From: Dugong dugon
Lineage: Eukaryota; Chordata; Mammalia; Sirenia; Dugongidae
Reading direction: 5' to 3'
Length of the DNA: 64,000 nucleotides
Assembly (NCBI GenBank): GCA_030035585.1
Contig: CM057461.1
Span: forward strand, 174,975,624-175,039,623
The position numbers and the translations under genes were made by a program. Shown here piece after piece: positions 46,274 to 56,977 of this stretch (the first letter of the stretch is position 1; each line of letters begins with the position of its first letter). The notes below the pieces were generated by a model that worked only from the letters and a program-made list of their open reading frames with translations, had not been told where the DNA came from and made no database searches.

Positions 46274-46410
46274 CTGATAATTTTAGAAACTATTCGAAAG
46301 GCTTACTTAAATAAATTACTTAAATAGAACAATTATGACTTTACATCAGGAATATACACAGTAGATAGGTCTCAATTTCACTTAGATGAATTAGCTATAT
46401 CTTTGCAACT

Positions 46411-46555
46411 TGTAGCACAGTGGTTAATAGCTCAGCTGCTAACCCAAAGGTCGGCAGTTCGAATCCACCAGCTGTTCCTCGGAAACCCTATGAGGCAGTT
46501 CTACTGTGTCCTATAGGGTCGTTATGAGCCGGAATCCACTTGATGGCAATGGGTA
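46411..46555 (+). mobile_element. AfroSINE, short form, nearly full length
   Basis: From 'tgtagcacagtggttaatag' to 'gagccggaatccacttgatg' and 'gcaatggg'. The B box 'cagttcgaatccaccag' is intact. A short repeat, tgcaact, lies at 46404-46410 and 46556-46562. Confidence 0.9.
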
Positions 46556-47149
46556 TGCAACTATATAAAGATAACTAACATATCTCCTATTAATCTTCTT
46601 TTTATTTGTTGTTATTTTTATTAAGCTATGAGTTTAAGCATGACTTACAAGCTAGGCAAGAATTTCATATGAACAAATCTATAATAATAAATTTACCTAT
46701 AATAATGCAGTACAAAACTCATTTATTCTATACCAAAATTTTAAATGGTTGGATCTGGGTCTTAGCTCATTTTTGTGAGGTATCAACTTATGTCTAGGAT
46801 ATTTTGCTTTCTTTCATTCCAAGAAGATAGCTAGACTTCACTGGATTTTCCAAAGATAAATCTTCTCTTCTGGTTCTTGTTTTTAAAACCTTAAATTCAT
46901 TGAAAGGATTAAGCTAGAGGCAGGGTGGATGATTTCAGGGTAAACTTATGCAATAGCATCAAGAAGAAAGGAAACCAGTGCATACCTATTAAACCTGAGA
47001 GAAGGGAAGGTATTTATTTTCCAGGCACTCAAACCCCTATTTCTGACAATGCCTTTAGGAAATGGCCTGATTTCAGAGGAAGGGTTGTATACTCTCCACT
47101 TTTATCAGTGATGGTCCAAGTAACCAATAGATAATATAGTCAATTAAGA

Positions 47150-47660
47150 TAACTCAAAGAAAGTTAATTTAAAAGGGATTAATTTCAAAGGTGTGGGGAG
47201 TGTAGGGGAATCACAAAAGATGGTGCAGGAATGGGACCAGCTCAACAGAGCTAGCATCAGCCCCAGGCCCAAAGAGACTAACCCTGGGAAGAGAGAGATT
47301 ACAGAATAAGGTCAGCCTTATACAGTCAACTTTCTTCTGAGCAGCAGTGACCTTTTGTTGCAGACCAAGATGATCTCACGAGGAGGGATAGAGGGAAACA
47401 AATACTCAGCCTCACTCTCCTTTCTCATTCTGATCTCCTTCTGGAGCTTCCCAATGGACCAGTGGATGAAAGCAAATAGAACACAGAAAATTTAGGAGCC
47501 TGCTGATAGCAATCCACATAGATCAGCCTCCATTGATTGGAAGGCAAAGTCAGAATTCTTCAAAACGTAGTGGAACTTTTTGTCTTCAAGGGATCATACA
47601 GGTTTGGATGGATAAGCATTCCAGAGGTGATAGTCATGGACCAAAACACCAAGGGTCCTT
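47150..47660. repeat. Possible old interspersed repeat, family not assigned
   Basis: The block starting 'aaagaaagttaatttaaaag' and continuing through 'caaaggtgtggggagtgtag' and 'ctgatagcaatccacataga' has the feel of an old mammalian repeat, but I cannot name the family or find its ends. Confidence 0.3.
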
Positions 47661-47689
47661 CCCCAAATTTCCATAGGACATGTTCCAAC

Positions 47690-47920
47690 ATTTACTAAGC
47701 TGTTAATATGTTCCATGCATGATGCAGAGCACTTTACATAAATTACTTTTCTCCCTGCTTAACGTAATTTGAGATGGGTCCTACTATTACTCTCATTTTA
47801 AAAAAGAAGAAACTGAGGCACAGAGAGGTAATTATCTTGCTTAAGAACACACTTTCAAATTATGACAGCTTCAGAACAATGTGGGTCTGACTTCAGAACC
47901 TGTTCACTTAATAACCATAT
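47690..47920 (-). repeat. MIR SINE, minus strand
   Basis: 'gcagagcactttacataaat', 'aagaagaaactgaggcacag', 'agaggtaattatcttgctta' and 'gtgggtctgacttcagaacc' are the reverse complement of MIR in order. One of the best kept MIR copies here. Confidence 0.8.
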
Positions 47921-48052
47921 ATAATGTTTTACACTGTTTGACTTAATATGCTGACAAAATTCCCAGTTGTGGAAAGTAATTAAAATAAAATGGAAAAAAA
48001 TACTGAAAACTATTAAATTTACATTTGAATTAATAAGTCTTATAATAAATAA

Positions 48053-48214
48053 GGAAACCCTGGTGGCAAAGTGGTTAACTGCTATGGCTGGTAAACAAAA
48101 GGTCGGCAGTTCAAATCCACCAGGCACTCCGTGGAAAACCTGTGGGGCAATTCTACTCTGGCCTAAAGGGTCGCTGTGAATTAGAACCAACTCGATGGCA
48201 GTGGGTTTTTGAGG
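48053..48214 (+). mobile_element. AfroSINE, short form, full length, with TSD
   Basis: From 'ggaaaccctggtggcaaagt' to 'attagaaccaactcgatggc' and a GT-rich end. Flanks ttataataaataa (48040-48052) and ttataattaataa (48215-48227) match at 12 of 13 bases. Confidence 0.92.
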
Positions 48215-48295
48215 TTATAATTAATAATATTTATTATAACTTGCTTTCTACTCTGTAATATTAAGTTTAAGGGAGGCAGAAGTAACGGGACTCAT

Positions 48296-48860
48296 GTTGT
48301 GGTTAGGTGCTGTCAAGTCACTTCCGACTCACAGCAACCCTATGAATAACAGAATGAAACACTGCCAGGTCCTGTTCCATCCTCACAATCCTTGTTATGC
48401 CTGAGCCCGTTGTAGCAGCCATTGTGTCAATCCATCTAGTTAAGGGTCTTCCTTGTTTTCGCAGACCCTCTATTTTACCAAGCATGATGTCCTTCTCCAG
48501 GGACTGATAACTCCTGATAACATGTCCAAAGTATGTGAGACATAATTTCCCCATCCTTGCTTCCAAGGAGCATTCTGGCTGTTGTTCTTCCAAGACAGGT
48601 TGGTACATTCTTTCGGAAGTCCATGATATACTCAATATTCTTTGCCAATACCATAATTCAAAGATGTCAGTTCTTCTTCGGTCTTCCTTATTCATTGTCC
48701 AGCTTTCAGATGTATATGAGATGAATGAAAACAATATGGCTTGGGTTAGGCGCACCTTAGTCTTCAAGGTGACATCTTTGCTTTTTAACGCTTAAAAGAG
48801 GTCTTCTGCAGCAGATTTGCCCAATGCAATGCATCATTTGACTTCTTGACTGCTGCTTCC
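48296..48860 (-). mobile_element. RTE/BovB-like LINE, 565 bp, minus strand, 11-bp TSD
   Basis: The best preserved RTE copy. The 11-mer acgggactcat is exact at 48285-48295 and 48861-48871. The minus strand carries an uninterrupted 149-codon frame (48767 to 48318) covering the end of the reverse-transcriptase ORF, with recognisable TKVRLTQAILFSFISYTSES, MNKEDRRRTDIFELWYWQRI and FGHVIRSYQSLEKDIMLGKI stretches. It starts inside the ORF, lacks the catalytic Asp-Asp and endonuclease, and is therefore an inactive 5'-truncated insertion. The 3' end (left side) carries the tail shared with AfroSINEs. Confidence 0.93.
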
Positions 48861-48871
48861 ACGGGACTCAT

Positions 48872-49842
48872 ACATACATAGAATTATACCATTGCTCTAA
48901 AAATAAAATGAAGATTGGGGGAACCACTTGCACAGATATTATATTCATCAGGCATACTAAATCATTCACTTTGCTAAAAATATAAATAACCACTAAAAGA
49001 AATACCACTTTAAGCTTTTGAAGACTTGAAAGGAATTCCACTGAAATGATAAAAACATACTCCTAAAATTTAGTAACTGACAGACAGCCTTTTTGGAGAA
49101 CTATCAACTGTTTTTGTTTTTTCTTTCACATTTTCATTTAATACCTATGCTTGAGAAATTTCATTTATAACAAATGTAGAAGTAAATAAAAAGATGATTG
49201 ATGGATGGATTGATGGATGAATAACAGAGAGAGACAGATTTAGATAAGGGTGGGGTGGTAGGGAAAAGGCAAATATTATTTCCATATTATAAATTTATCT
49301 TGTGATGCTACATGGTTATTGGCTTCAAAGAAAGGCATGCCTATGAAAGAAAGTAGGTTCAGGTCTAGCTTTTATCTCACTGGGCTTTGAATATTAATTG
49401 CTATTTTGGATACTAACACTAGTGTTTTTTACTCAGATGTAGGATGTGCTTTACTCAACTGGGAACTGCAAATGCAATATATATATACATATATATGTAA
49501 GTAAAATATAACTAGTTACCATATTTTTGGAATCTACATCTTGTAAACTCCTTGTTTAAGTCAGAGAATTTTTTTTTACCTAAAATCTGTAAAAAAAAAG
49601 GGAGAAATTATTAAAACCAAAGAATCACATTTTAAAGTCAGTTATGTCTCCTTACAGGTTACAGTTACTTTGCATGCTCTTTTTATATTCAATAAATTTA
49701 ATTTTATGCCATCATACAGGAAAATGAAAACATTTTAATTTTGTTACAAATAAAAATCACTCATGTTAGAATTATGATTTTTGGTCATCAGAAGCATAAG
49801 TACTATAGAAATGCTACTGCTTAGTAAACAGGACTAATTAGC
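48872..49842. other. AT-rich stretch with short GATG run
   Basis: A small (GATG)n-like run lies at about 49194-49222. Nothing else recognised. Confidence 0.4.
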
Positions 49843-50054
49843 ACCTGGCTCCTGAGTGGCACAAAGAATTAAGTGCTAGACTACTAGCCAAAAGATTGGC
49901 AGTTCAAACTTACTTAGCAGCGCCTTGGAGACAGGCCTGCCAATCTGCTTCTGCAAGGTCACAGCCTTGAAAACTCTATGGAGCAGTTCTACTCTATACA
50001 TGGGGTTGCCGTAAGTCAGAATAAACTCGAAAACAACTAACAATAAAACAAACA
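49843..50054 (+). mobile_element. AfroSINE-related SINE, second subfamily, with RTE-like tail
   Basis: Starts 'acctggctcctgagtggcac', contains 'ggagacaggcctgccaatct' and 'tggagcagttctactctata'. It ends 'tcagaataaactcgaaaaca' then 'actaacaataaaacaaac', an RTE-like (CAA)-rich tail. The L1 begins immediately after, and caacaacaaa reappears at 58147 beyond the L1, so the L1 probably landed in this tail. Confidence 0.82.
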
Positions 50055-51697
50055 GGGGAGACAGGGCAAAATGGCACTCTAGGCAGAAGCACCACGCCGT
50101 CCCTCCACAGGAAAGATGCGAAAAACTAAGCCGAACAGATAATACAACAATCCTGAAACCCTAAAACATCAAATGAAGAGATAAAGAACTCAGCCAAGCA
50201 CCAAATGGAGTGAGAAAACTGACAGAGAATGGAGAGCGAGGAGAGATTCATGCAGAGGTCCCCTACCAGCTAATGCAGCGCGGATCCACCATACTGGACT
50301 CCTATTAGAGACCAGCAAACAGGGGGTAAGAGAAAGCAGCCTCACGGAGCGTCCAGCAGGAGACAAAACAACCGGTAGTTTGTGATATACGCTTTCCCAC
50401 CCCTCACCCTTCTTCACCCCAATTCGGCTTCCTCTGCACCGCGGCCACAATCTCTTGACCAGGAAACACCGGTGGCTTGGATTCCACAGACCCAAACAGA
50501 CTAGCTGAGTGCCATTTGTTGGCTGCCGGTGTTGCTTTTTTTTCTGCTTCTTTTGATTTCTTCCTTACCTCTCACCACCTTCCCATCCTTTCGCTCAAAT
50601 ACCTGGCTCCGTGCACCATCTTTGCTTCTTCCTAAGGGGCTGTGGAGCTCCGTTCGAGTGTGGAGCTACTTCCCAGTCTGGGCTGCCACCCTGGTGGGAT
50701 CCCGGAGCTCTTGTTCATTTGCTTGTTTTGAATTGTTACTTTCTTTTCCTTTCCCTGAGTTGGAGCCCTTTCTGGCCATGCGGTGCTGCATGGCAAGGAG
50801 AACTCCCCCTCAGCTTGCACAGACATGCAGAGGGATCCCTGAGAACATTTCTTTTTTCTTTCGTTTTTTTTTTTTTTTTTTTTTCTGTTTTTTTGGGGGC
50901 CTTTCTTGTTCTTTTTTTTTAAATTTGTTTTGTTTTCTTTTCCCTCTTTTTCCCTTTTTGTCTTTCTTCAGTGCTCAGTTTCTCGTCTCTCTATATCTTC
51001 CTTCTCTTTCTGTTCCCTCAATACCGGGCAATGTATAACTCTACGCCTTCTAGCCAGGCTATACTGCAACACCTGAGAAGGACTTCCCCAGACGTCATAG
51101 CTGCACCAGTGGGATCCCTGGGAACTTTGCGGTTCTTTAACCTTTCTGATTTTTATTTAATCATTCTTTTCTTTTCTTTTCTTCCTCTTACCCTTTGTGT
51201 TTTTCTCCATTTCATAGTCTGTCATCTCTCCACTTCAGCGGCAAACTCCCCTAGCATTCTTTTTTGTTTGTTTGTATGTTTTTGGCTCCTGTTCCTCTCT
51301 CCTCACTCCCAAATCCATCTTAGCTCCACACATAACAATCTCCCCGCTGCACCCTGCCTACCTGCACCGTGCACTTGACATCATACCACCAAGCAGAACA
51401 GGCACGGCCTACTGGAACCTGCCCTGCACTGATTATTGACACGCTCTTGTGGCTGTGGTAAGTGCCACAAACAACCCGTCCCAGTAACTCCTCTTCAGCT
51501 AGACCTGACCTGCTGTACCATATCTGAGTGACTGACCATGCCAATTGAAGAAGGAGGTGAAAAGTATTGTGCCCACAGACGAGCAAACAACAAAGAACAT
51601 ACAGTCCACCTGCTCGGACATAGTCAAATATTAAAAAAAAAAAGAAGAGACGAAACAAACAAATCTACAATCAATAAACGAGAAAAATAACTACTGA
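50055..51697 (+). promoter_or_regulatory. L1 5'UTR with YY1-like start motif and pyrimidine-rich block
   Basis: The first bases include caaaatggc (50067-50075), the position and form of the YY1 site found at L1 5' ends. 50060-50480 is relatively CpG-rich. 50520-51330 on the plus strand is strongly pyrimidine-rich with T runs (for example 50862-50884). Frames of 103-169 codons in that block are F/L/S-rich translations of the tract and should not be read as genes. Confidence 0.75.
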
Positions 51698-52855
51698 ATG
51701 CCCCGAAGACAGCAAACAATATCAAAACATTTACAGAAACAGGACGGGATGGTTCCAGTAGGCGTCCAAAATAAAACACCAGATGACTCTCCTCTGGAAA
51801 AAAATGCACTAGAACTACCTGATAGGGAATTCAAATCTCTAATAGTCATAATTCTCTAAGAACTGAAGCAAAAAGCTGATGAACATGAGGGAAAAATAGA
51901 CAAATTCAAGGAAAATACGGACAAAAACAATGGAAGAATTCAGGAAAATAATGCAGGAGAAAAATGCCAAAATAAATTCCCAACTAGAAATTACACAAAG
52001 ACAACAATTAGAAATCCAAAAGATAAACAACAAGATTTCAGAAATGGACGGTGTCACAGAAGGGCTGAGAAGCAGATTTGAAATGGTGGAAGACAGAATC
52101 AGTGCAATTGAAGACAAACAACTGGATACAACTCTGTTTCAGGAAAACTCAGCAAAAACAACAAAGAAAAATAGAGACCCTGAGAGTTATGTGGGATACA
52201 ATCAAAAGCAAAAATTTTCGAGTGATGGGAATTCGAGAAGAGGGGGAGAAAATAGAAAACAAAGAGAAGATCATTGAAAAACTGCTGACAGAAAACTTCC
52301 CCAATATCACGAAAGATGAAAAGCTGGCCATCCAAGAAGCTCAACGAACCCCATATAGGAGAGACCCCCAAAAGAAAATCACTAAGGCATATCATAATCA
52401 CACTCGCCAAAACCAAAGACAAACAAAGAATCCTGAGAGCAGCTCATGAAAAACAAGAAGTCACATACAGAGGAGAAACAATAAGACTAAGCTCAGATTA
52501 TTCGGCAGAAACCATGCAGGCAAGAAAGCAATGGGAAGACATATATAAAATCTTGAAAGAAAAAAATTGCCGGCCAAGAATAATATATCCTGCAAAACTC
52601 TCGTTCAAATTTGATAGTGAAATTAGGTCATTTCCAGATAAACAGAAATTAAGGGAATATGTAAAAGTCAGACCAAATTTACAAAAATTATTAAAGGGAG
52701 TTCTTCGATCTGAGGACAAACAACTTCAGCTCACAGGCAGAATCCAGGATGCAGGATCGTACGAGCCAGATACCAATCTAGGAAATGAACTCTCAAGGAC
52801 TATCCAAAACCAAAAGAAATACAACAGGGAATCAGAGCAGTTAATCAGTAAATGA
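51698..52855 (+). pseudogene. L1 ORF1 (RNA-binding chaperone), broken
   Basis: The ancestral start is the ATG at 51698 (MPRRQQTISKHLQ). The frame meets a stop at 51857-51859 and then shifts near 51925. The coiled-coil region follows in the next phase (MEEFRKIMQEKNAKINSQLE, heptad-like). A second shift near 52150 leads into the RNA-recognition region (SKNFRVMGIREEGEK), and a third near 52365 leads into the C-terminal domain (KDKQRILRAAHEKQEVTYRG, then RIIYPAKLSFKFDSEIRSFP). All three ORF1p domains are present in order, so the breaks are secondary. After the usual C-terminal end the frame continues about 40 residues to a stop at 52855. Confidence 0.92.
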
Positions 52856-53170
52856 CAACAACATCAAAACAATAAAAGAGGGAATAAACGGCATAGGTAT
52901 AGAACCTTCTAATGGAGAGGAAGGCAAGGCGATACCAAGTAATGGTAGACTGCTTCAAACTTAGAAAGATAAGGGTAAAATTCACGGTAACCACAAAGAA
53001 AGTTAATAAATATACTCATAAAAAAAGGAGGAAAAACATAAAGTCTCAGCAAAAACAAAACCTACCAAAACAAAAGAAATGAAAAAAAAAAATCCACAAA
53101 CAAAAGTAACTCAGCACATGACAGTAAGAACAAAGAAAACATCAGCATCACAAAAAAAAAGCACTACAAA
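52856..53170 (+). other. L1 spacer between ORF1 and ORF2
   Basis: A-rich spacer of about 315 bp with several A runs. It is longer than the inter-ORF gap of human L1 (about 60 bp). No frame of note. Confidence 0.8.
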
Positions 53171-56100
53171 ATGACAGCAACAAACCCACATCTATCAATA
53201 ATTACATTGAATGTAAAAAGACTCAATGCACCCATAAAGAGATGGAGAGTGACAGAATGGATAAGAAAACAGAATCCATCAATATGCTGTCTACATGAGA
53301 CACACCTTAGAAACAAAGATGTGAATTTATTAAAAGTCAAACGTTGGAAAAAAATATATCAACCTAACAACTACCAGAAAAGAGCAGGAGTGGCAATTCT
53401 AATCTCAGATAAAATAGACTTTAAAACAAAATCTATCATAAAAGACAAAGAAGGACAGTATATAATGATTAAGGGGATGTTTCGTCATGAAGATCTAACC
53501 ATAATAAACATCTACGCACCCAATGACAGGGCTCCAAAATACATAAAACAAACTCTAACAACAATGAAAAGAGAAACTGACAGTTCCACAATAATAGTAG
53601 GAGACTTCAACACACCACTCTCAGTAAAGGACAGAACAACTAAGAAACTCAGCAAAGATACAAAAGACCTAAAAGACACAATCAGCCAACCTGACCTCAT
53701 AGACATATATAGAACACTCCATCCAACCACTGCAAAGTACACATTCCTTTCCAATGCACATGGAACGTTCTCCAGAATAGACCACATCTTAGGCCACAGA
53801 GCAATCTTCAACAAGATCCAAAACGCTGTGATAATTCACAGTATCTTCTCTGACCACAATGCCATCAAGGTAGAAATAAACAATAGAAAGAACAAGGAAA
53901 AAAAAATCAATTACATGGAAACTGAATAATACCCTGCTTACACATCACTGGGTAATAGAAGAAATCAGAGATGGAATCAAAAAATTCCTAGAATCAAATG
54001 AGAATGAAAACACATCATACCAAAACCTTTGGGACACAGCAAAGGCAATCCTGAGAGGACAGTTCACAGCAATAGATGCAAATATCAAAACAGAAGAAAC
54101 AGACAAAACCGAAACATTAACCACAGAACTCAAACAAATAGAAAGAGAACAGCAAAAAAAGCACACAACAACCAGAAGAAAGGAAATAGTAAAGATCACA
54201 GCAGAAATAAATGAAATAGAGAACAGAAAAACAACAGAAAGAATCAACAAAACCAAAAGCTGGCTCTTGGAAAGAATCAACAGAATCGACAAACCACTGG
54301 CCAGACTGACAAAAGAAAAACAGGAGAGGACACAAATTACCCAAATAAGAAATGAAATGGGGGACACTACAACAGAACCAACTGAAATAAAAAGGATTAT
54401 AACAGAATATTATGAAAAACTATACTCTAACAAATTTGAAAACCTAGAGGAAATGGATAAATTTCTAGAAACATACAGCCTACCCAAACTACAACAAAGT
54501 GATGTTGAAAATCTGAACAGCCCTGTAACAAGAGAAGAGATTGAAAAGGTAATAAAAAAACTCCCAACCAAAAAAAGCCCTGGCCCAGATGGCTTCACTG
54601 GAGAATTCTACAAAACATTTACAGAAGAGCTTGTACCAGTACTACTCAAGCTATTTCAGAGCATAGAAGAGGAAGCAACACTTCCAAATTCATTCTATGG
54701 TGATACCAAAACCAGGCAAAGATGTCACAAAAAAAGAAAATTACAGACCAATATCTCTCATGAACATAGATGCAAAAAATCTGAACAAAATTCTAGCCAA
54801 TAGAATTCAGCATCATATCAAAAAAATAATACACCACGACCAAGTAGGATTCATACCAGGTATGCAAGGATGGTTCAACATTAGAAAATCAATCAACGTA
54901 ACCCACCACATAAATAAAAGGAAAGAAAAGAATCACATGATCATCTCAATTGACGCAGAAAAGGCATTTGACAAAGTCCAACACCCATTCCTGATAAAAC
55001 CTCTCAATAAAATACGTATAGAAGGGAAATTTCTCAACATAATAAAGGGTATCTATGCAAAACCAATGGCTAACATCATCCTTAATGGAGAGAGGCTGAA
55101 AACATTCCCCTTGAAAACAGGAACAAGACAAGGATGCCCTTTATCACCACTCCTATTGAACATTGTGATGGAAGTTCCAGCTAGGGCAATAAGGCAAGAA
55201 AAAGAAATAAAGGGCATCCAAATTGGTAATGAAGAAGTTAAACTGTCCCTGTTTGCAGATGATATGATACTATCCACAGAAAACCCTAAAGACTCCATGA
55301 GAAATCTACGGGAACTAAAAGAAAGATTCAGCAGAGTAGCAGGATACAAGATAAACATTCAAAAATCAGTTGGATTCCTATACACCAATAAGGAGAATGA
55401 TGAAAAGGAAATCAGGAAAACAATACCATTTTCAATAGCCCCTAAAAAGATAAAATACTTAGGAATAAATCTGACCAGGGATGTGAAAGACCTATATAAA
55501 GGAAACTACCAAAAACTACTGCATGAAACCCAAAGGGATCTGCATAAACGGAAAAACATGCCATGCTCATGGATAGGCAGACTCAACATTGTGAAAATGA
55601 CAATTCTACCCAAAGCAATTTACAGATACAACACAATCCCGATCCAAATACCAAGAACATTCTTCAAAGAGATGGAAAAACTAATCATTAACTTTACATA
55701 GAAAGGGAAGAAGCCCTGAATAAGCAAAGCACTACTGAAGAAGAAGAATAAAGTTGGAGGACTCACACTACCTGACTTCAGAACCTGCTATACAGCTACA
55801 GTAGTCAAAACAGCCTGGTACTGGTACAACGACAGATACATTGGCCAATGGAACAGAATTGAGAACCCATATGTAAATCCATCCACCCACGGTCACCTGT
55901 CCTTCGACAAGGGCCCAAAGTGCATCAAATGGGGAAAAGATAGTATTTTTAACAAATGGTGCTGGCAAAACTGGATATCCATCTGCAAAAAAATGAAACA
56001 AAACCCATACCTTGCGTCGTATACAAAAACTACTTCAAAATGGATCAAAGACTTGAATATAAAGCCTAAAAGTATAAAGTTCATAGGAGAAAAAATAGGA

Positions 56101-56977
56101 CCAACACTTCAGGCCTTAATACATGGCATTATCAGGATACAAACCATAACCATCAACGCACAAACCCCAATAGATAAGCTAGATAACTGGGATCTTCTAA
56201 AAATCAAACACCTATGCTCTTCCAAGAACTTCACCAAAAGAGTAAAAAGAGAACCTACAGACTGGGAAAAAATTTTTGGATAGTACAAGTCAGACAAAGT
56301 TGTAATCTCCATAATCTACAAGAAAATCTAACACCTCTACAACAAAAAGACAAATAATCCTATTAAAAATTTGGCAAAGGAAATGAACAGACACTTCACC
56401 AAAGAAGATATTCAAATGGCCAACAGACACATGAGGAAATGCTCGCGATCACTAGCCATTAGAGAAATGCAAATTAAAACCACAATGAGATACCATCTCA
56501 TCCCGGCATTACTGGCACGAATCAAAAACACTGGAAATAACAAGTGTTGGAGGGGCTGCGGGGAGATGGGAACTCTTATGCACTGCTGGTGGGAATGCAA
56601 AATGATACAACCATTTTGGAAAATGATATGGCGCTTCCTCAGAAAGCTAAAAATAGACATACCATTCGATCCAGCAATTCCACTCCTAGGAATATATCCT
56701 AGAGAAATAAGTCATCACTCGAATAGACATATGCACACCTGTGTTCATGGCAGCATTGTTCACAATAGCAAAACAATGCAAACAACCTAGATGCCCATCA
56801 ACAGATGAACTGATAAACAAACCATGGTACATACACACAATGGAGTACTATGTAATGAGAAAGAACAACAATGAATCTGTGAAGCATCTCATAACATGGA
56901 TGAAACTGGAGGACATTATGCTGAGTGAAAGAAGTCAATCACAGAGGGACAAATATTGTATGAGACCTCTGTTGTAA
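53171..56977 (+). pseudogene. L1 ORF2 (endonuclease and reverse transcriptase), broken
   Basis: Starts at the ATG of 53171. The endonuclease (residues 1 to about 240) is uninterrupted and keeps N14, E43, Y115, D145/N147 (GDFN) and the SDH motif (D228, H229). A frame change just before 53916 moves the rest to a second phase (WKLNN...), and a short deletion near 54693 to a third. The reverse-transcriptase part has motif A ([10 protein letters not shown]), motif B ([11 protein letters not shown]) and the catalytic FADD (near 55255). In-frame stops lie at 55699, 55717, 56281 and 56329. The cysteine-rich end ([18 protein letters not shown], about 56545-56598) is intact, and one more shift near 56735 precedes the natural end at 56977. 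Confidence 0.95.

Noticed and set aside
50529..51378. Several long plus-strand frames (103-169 codons) rich in F, L and S
   Set aside because: They are translations of the pyrimidine-rich L1 5'UTR block, overlap each other in different phases and have no domain.
53945..54367. 140-codon minus-strand frame
   Set aside because: Antisense shadow of the A-rich L1 ORF2; hydrophobic F/L/S bias follows from strand composition.
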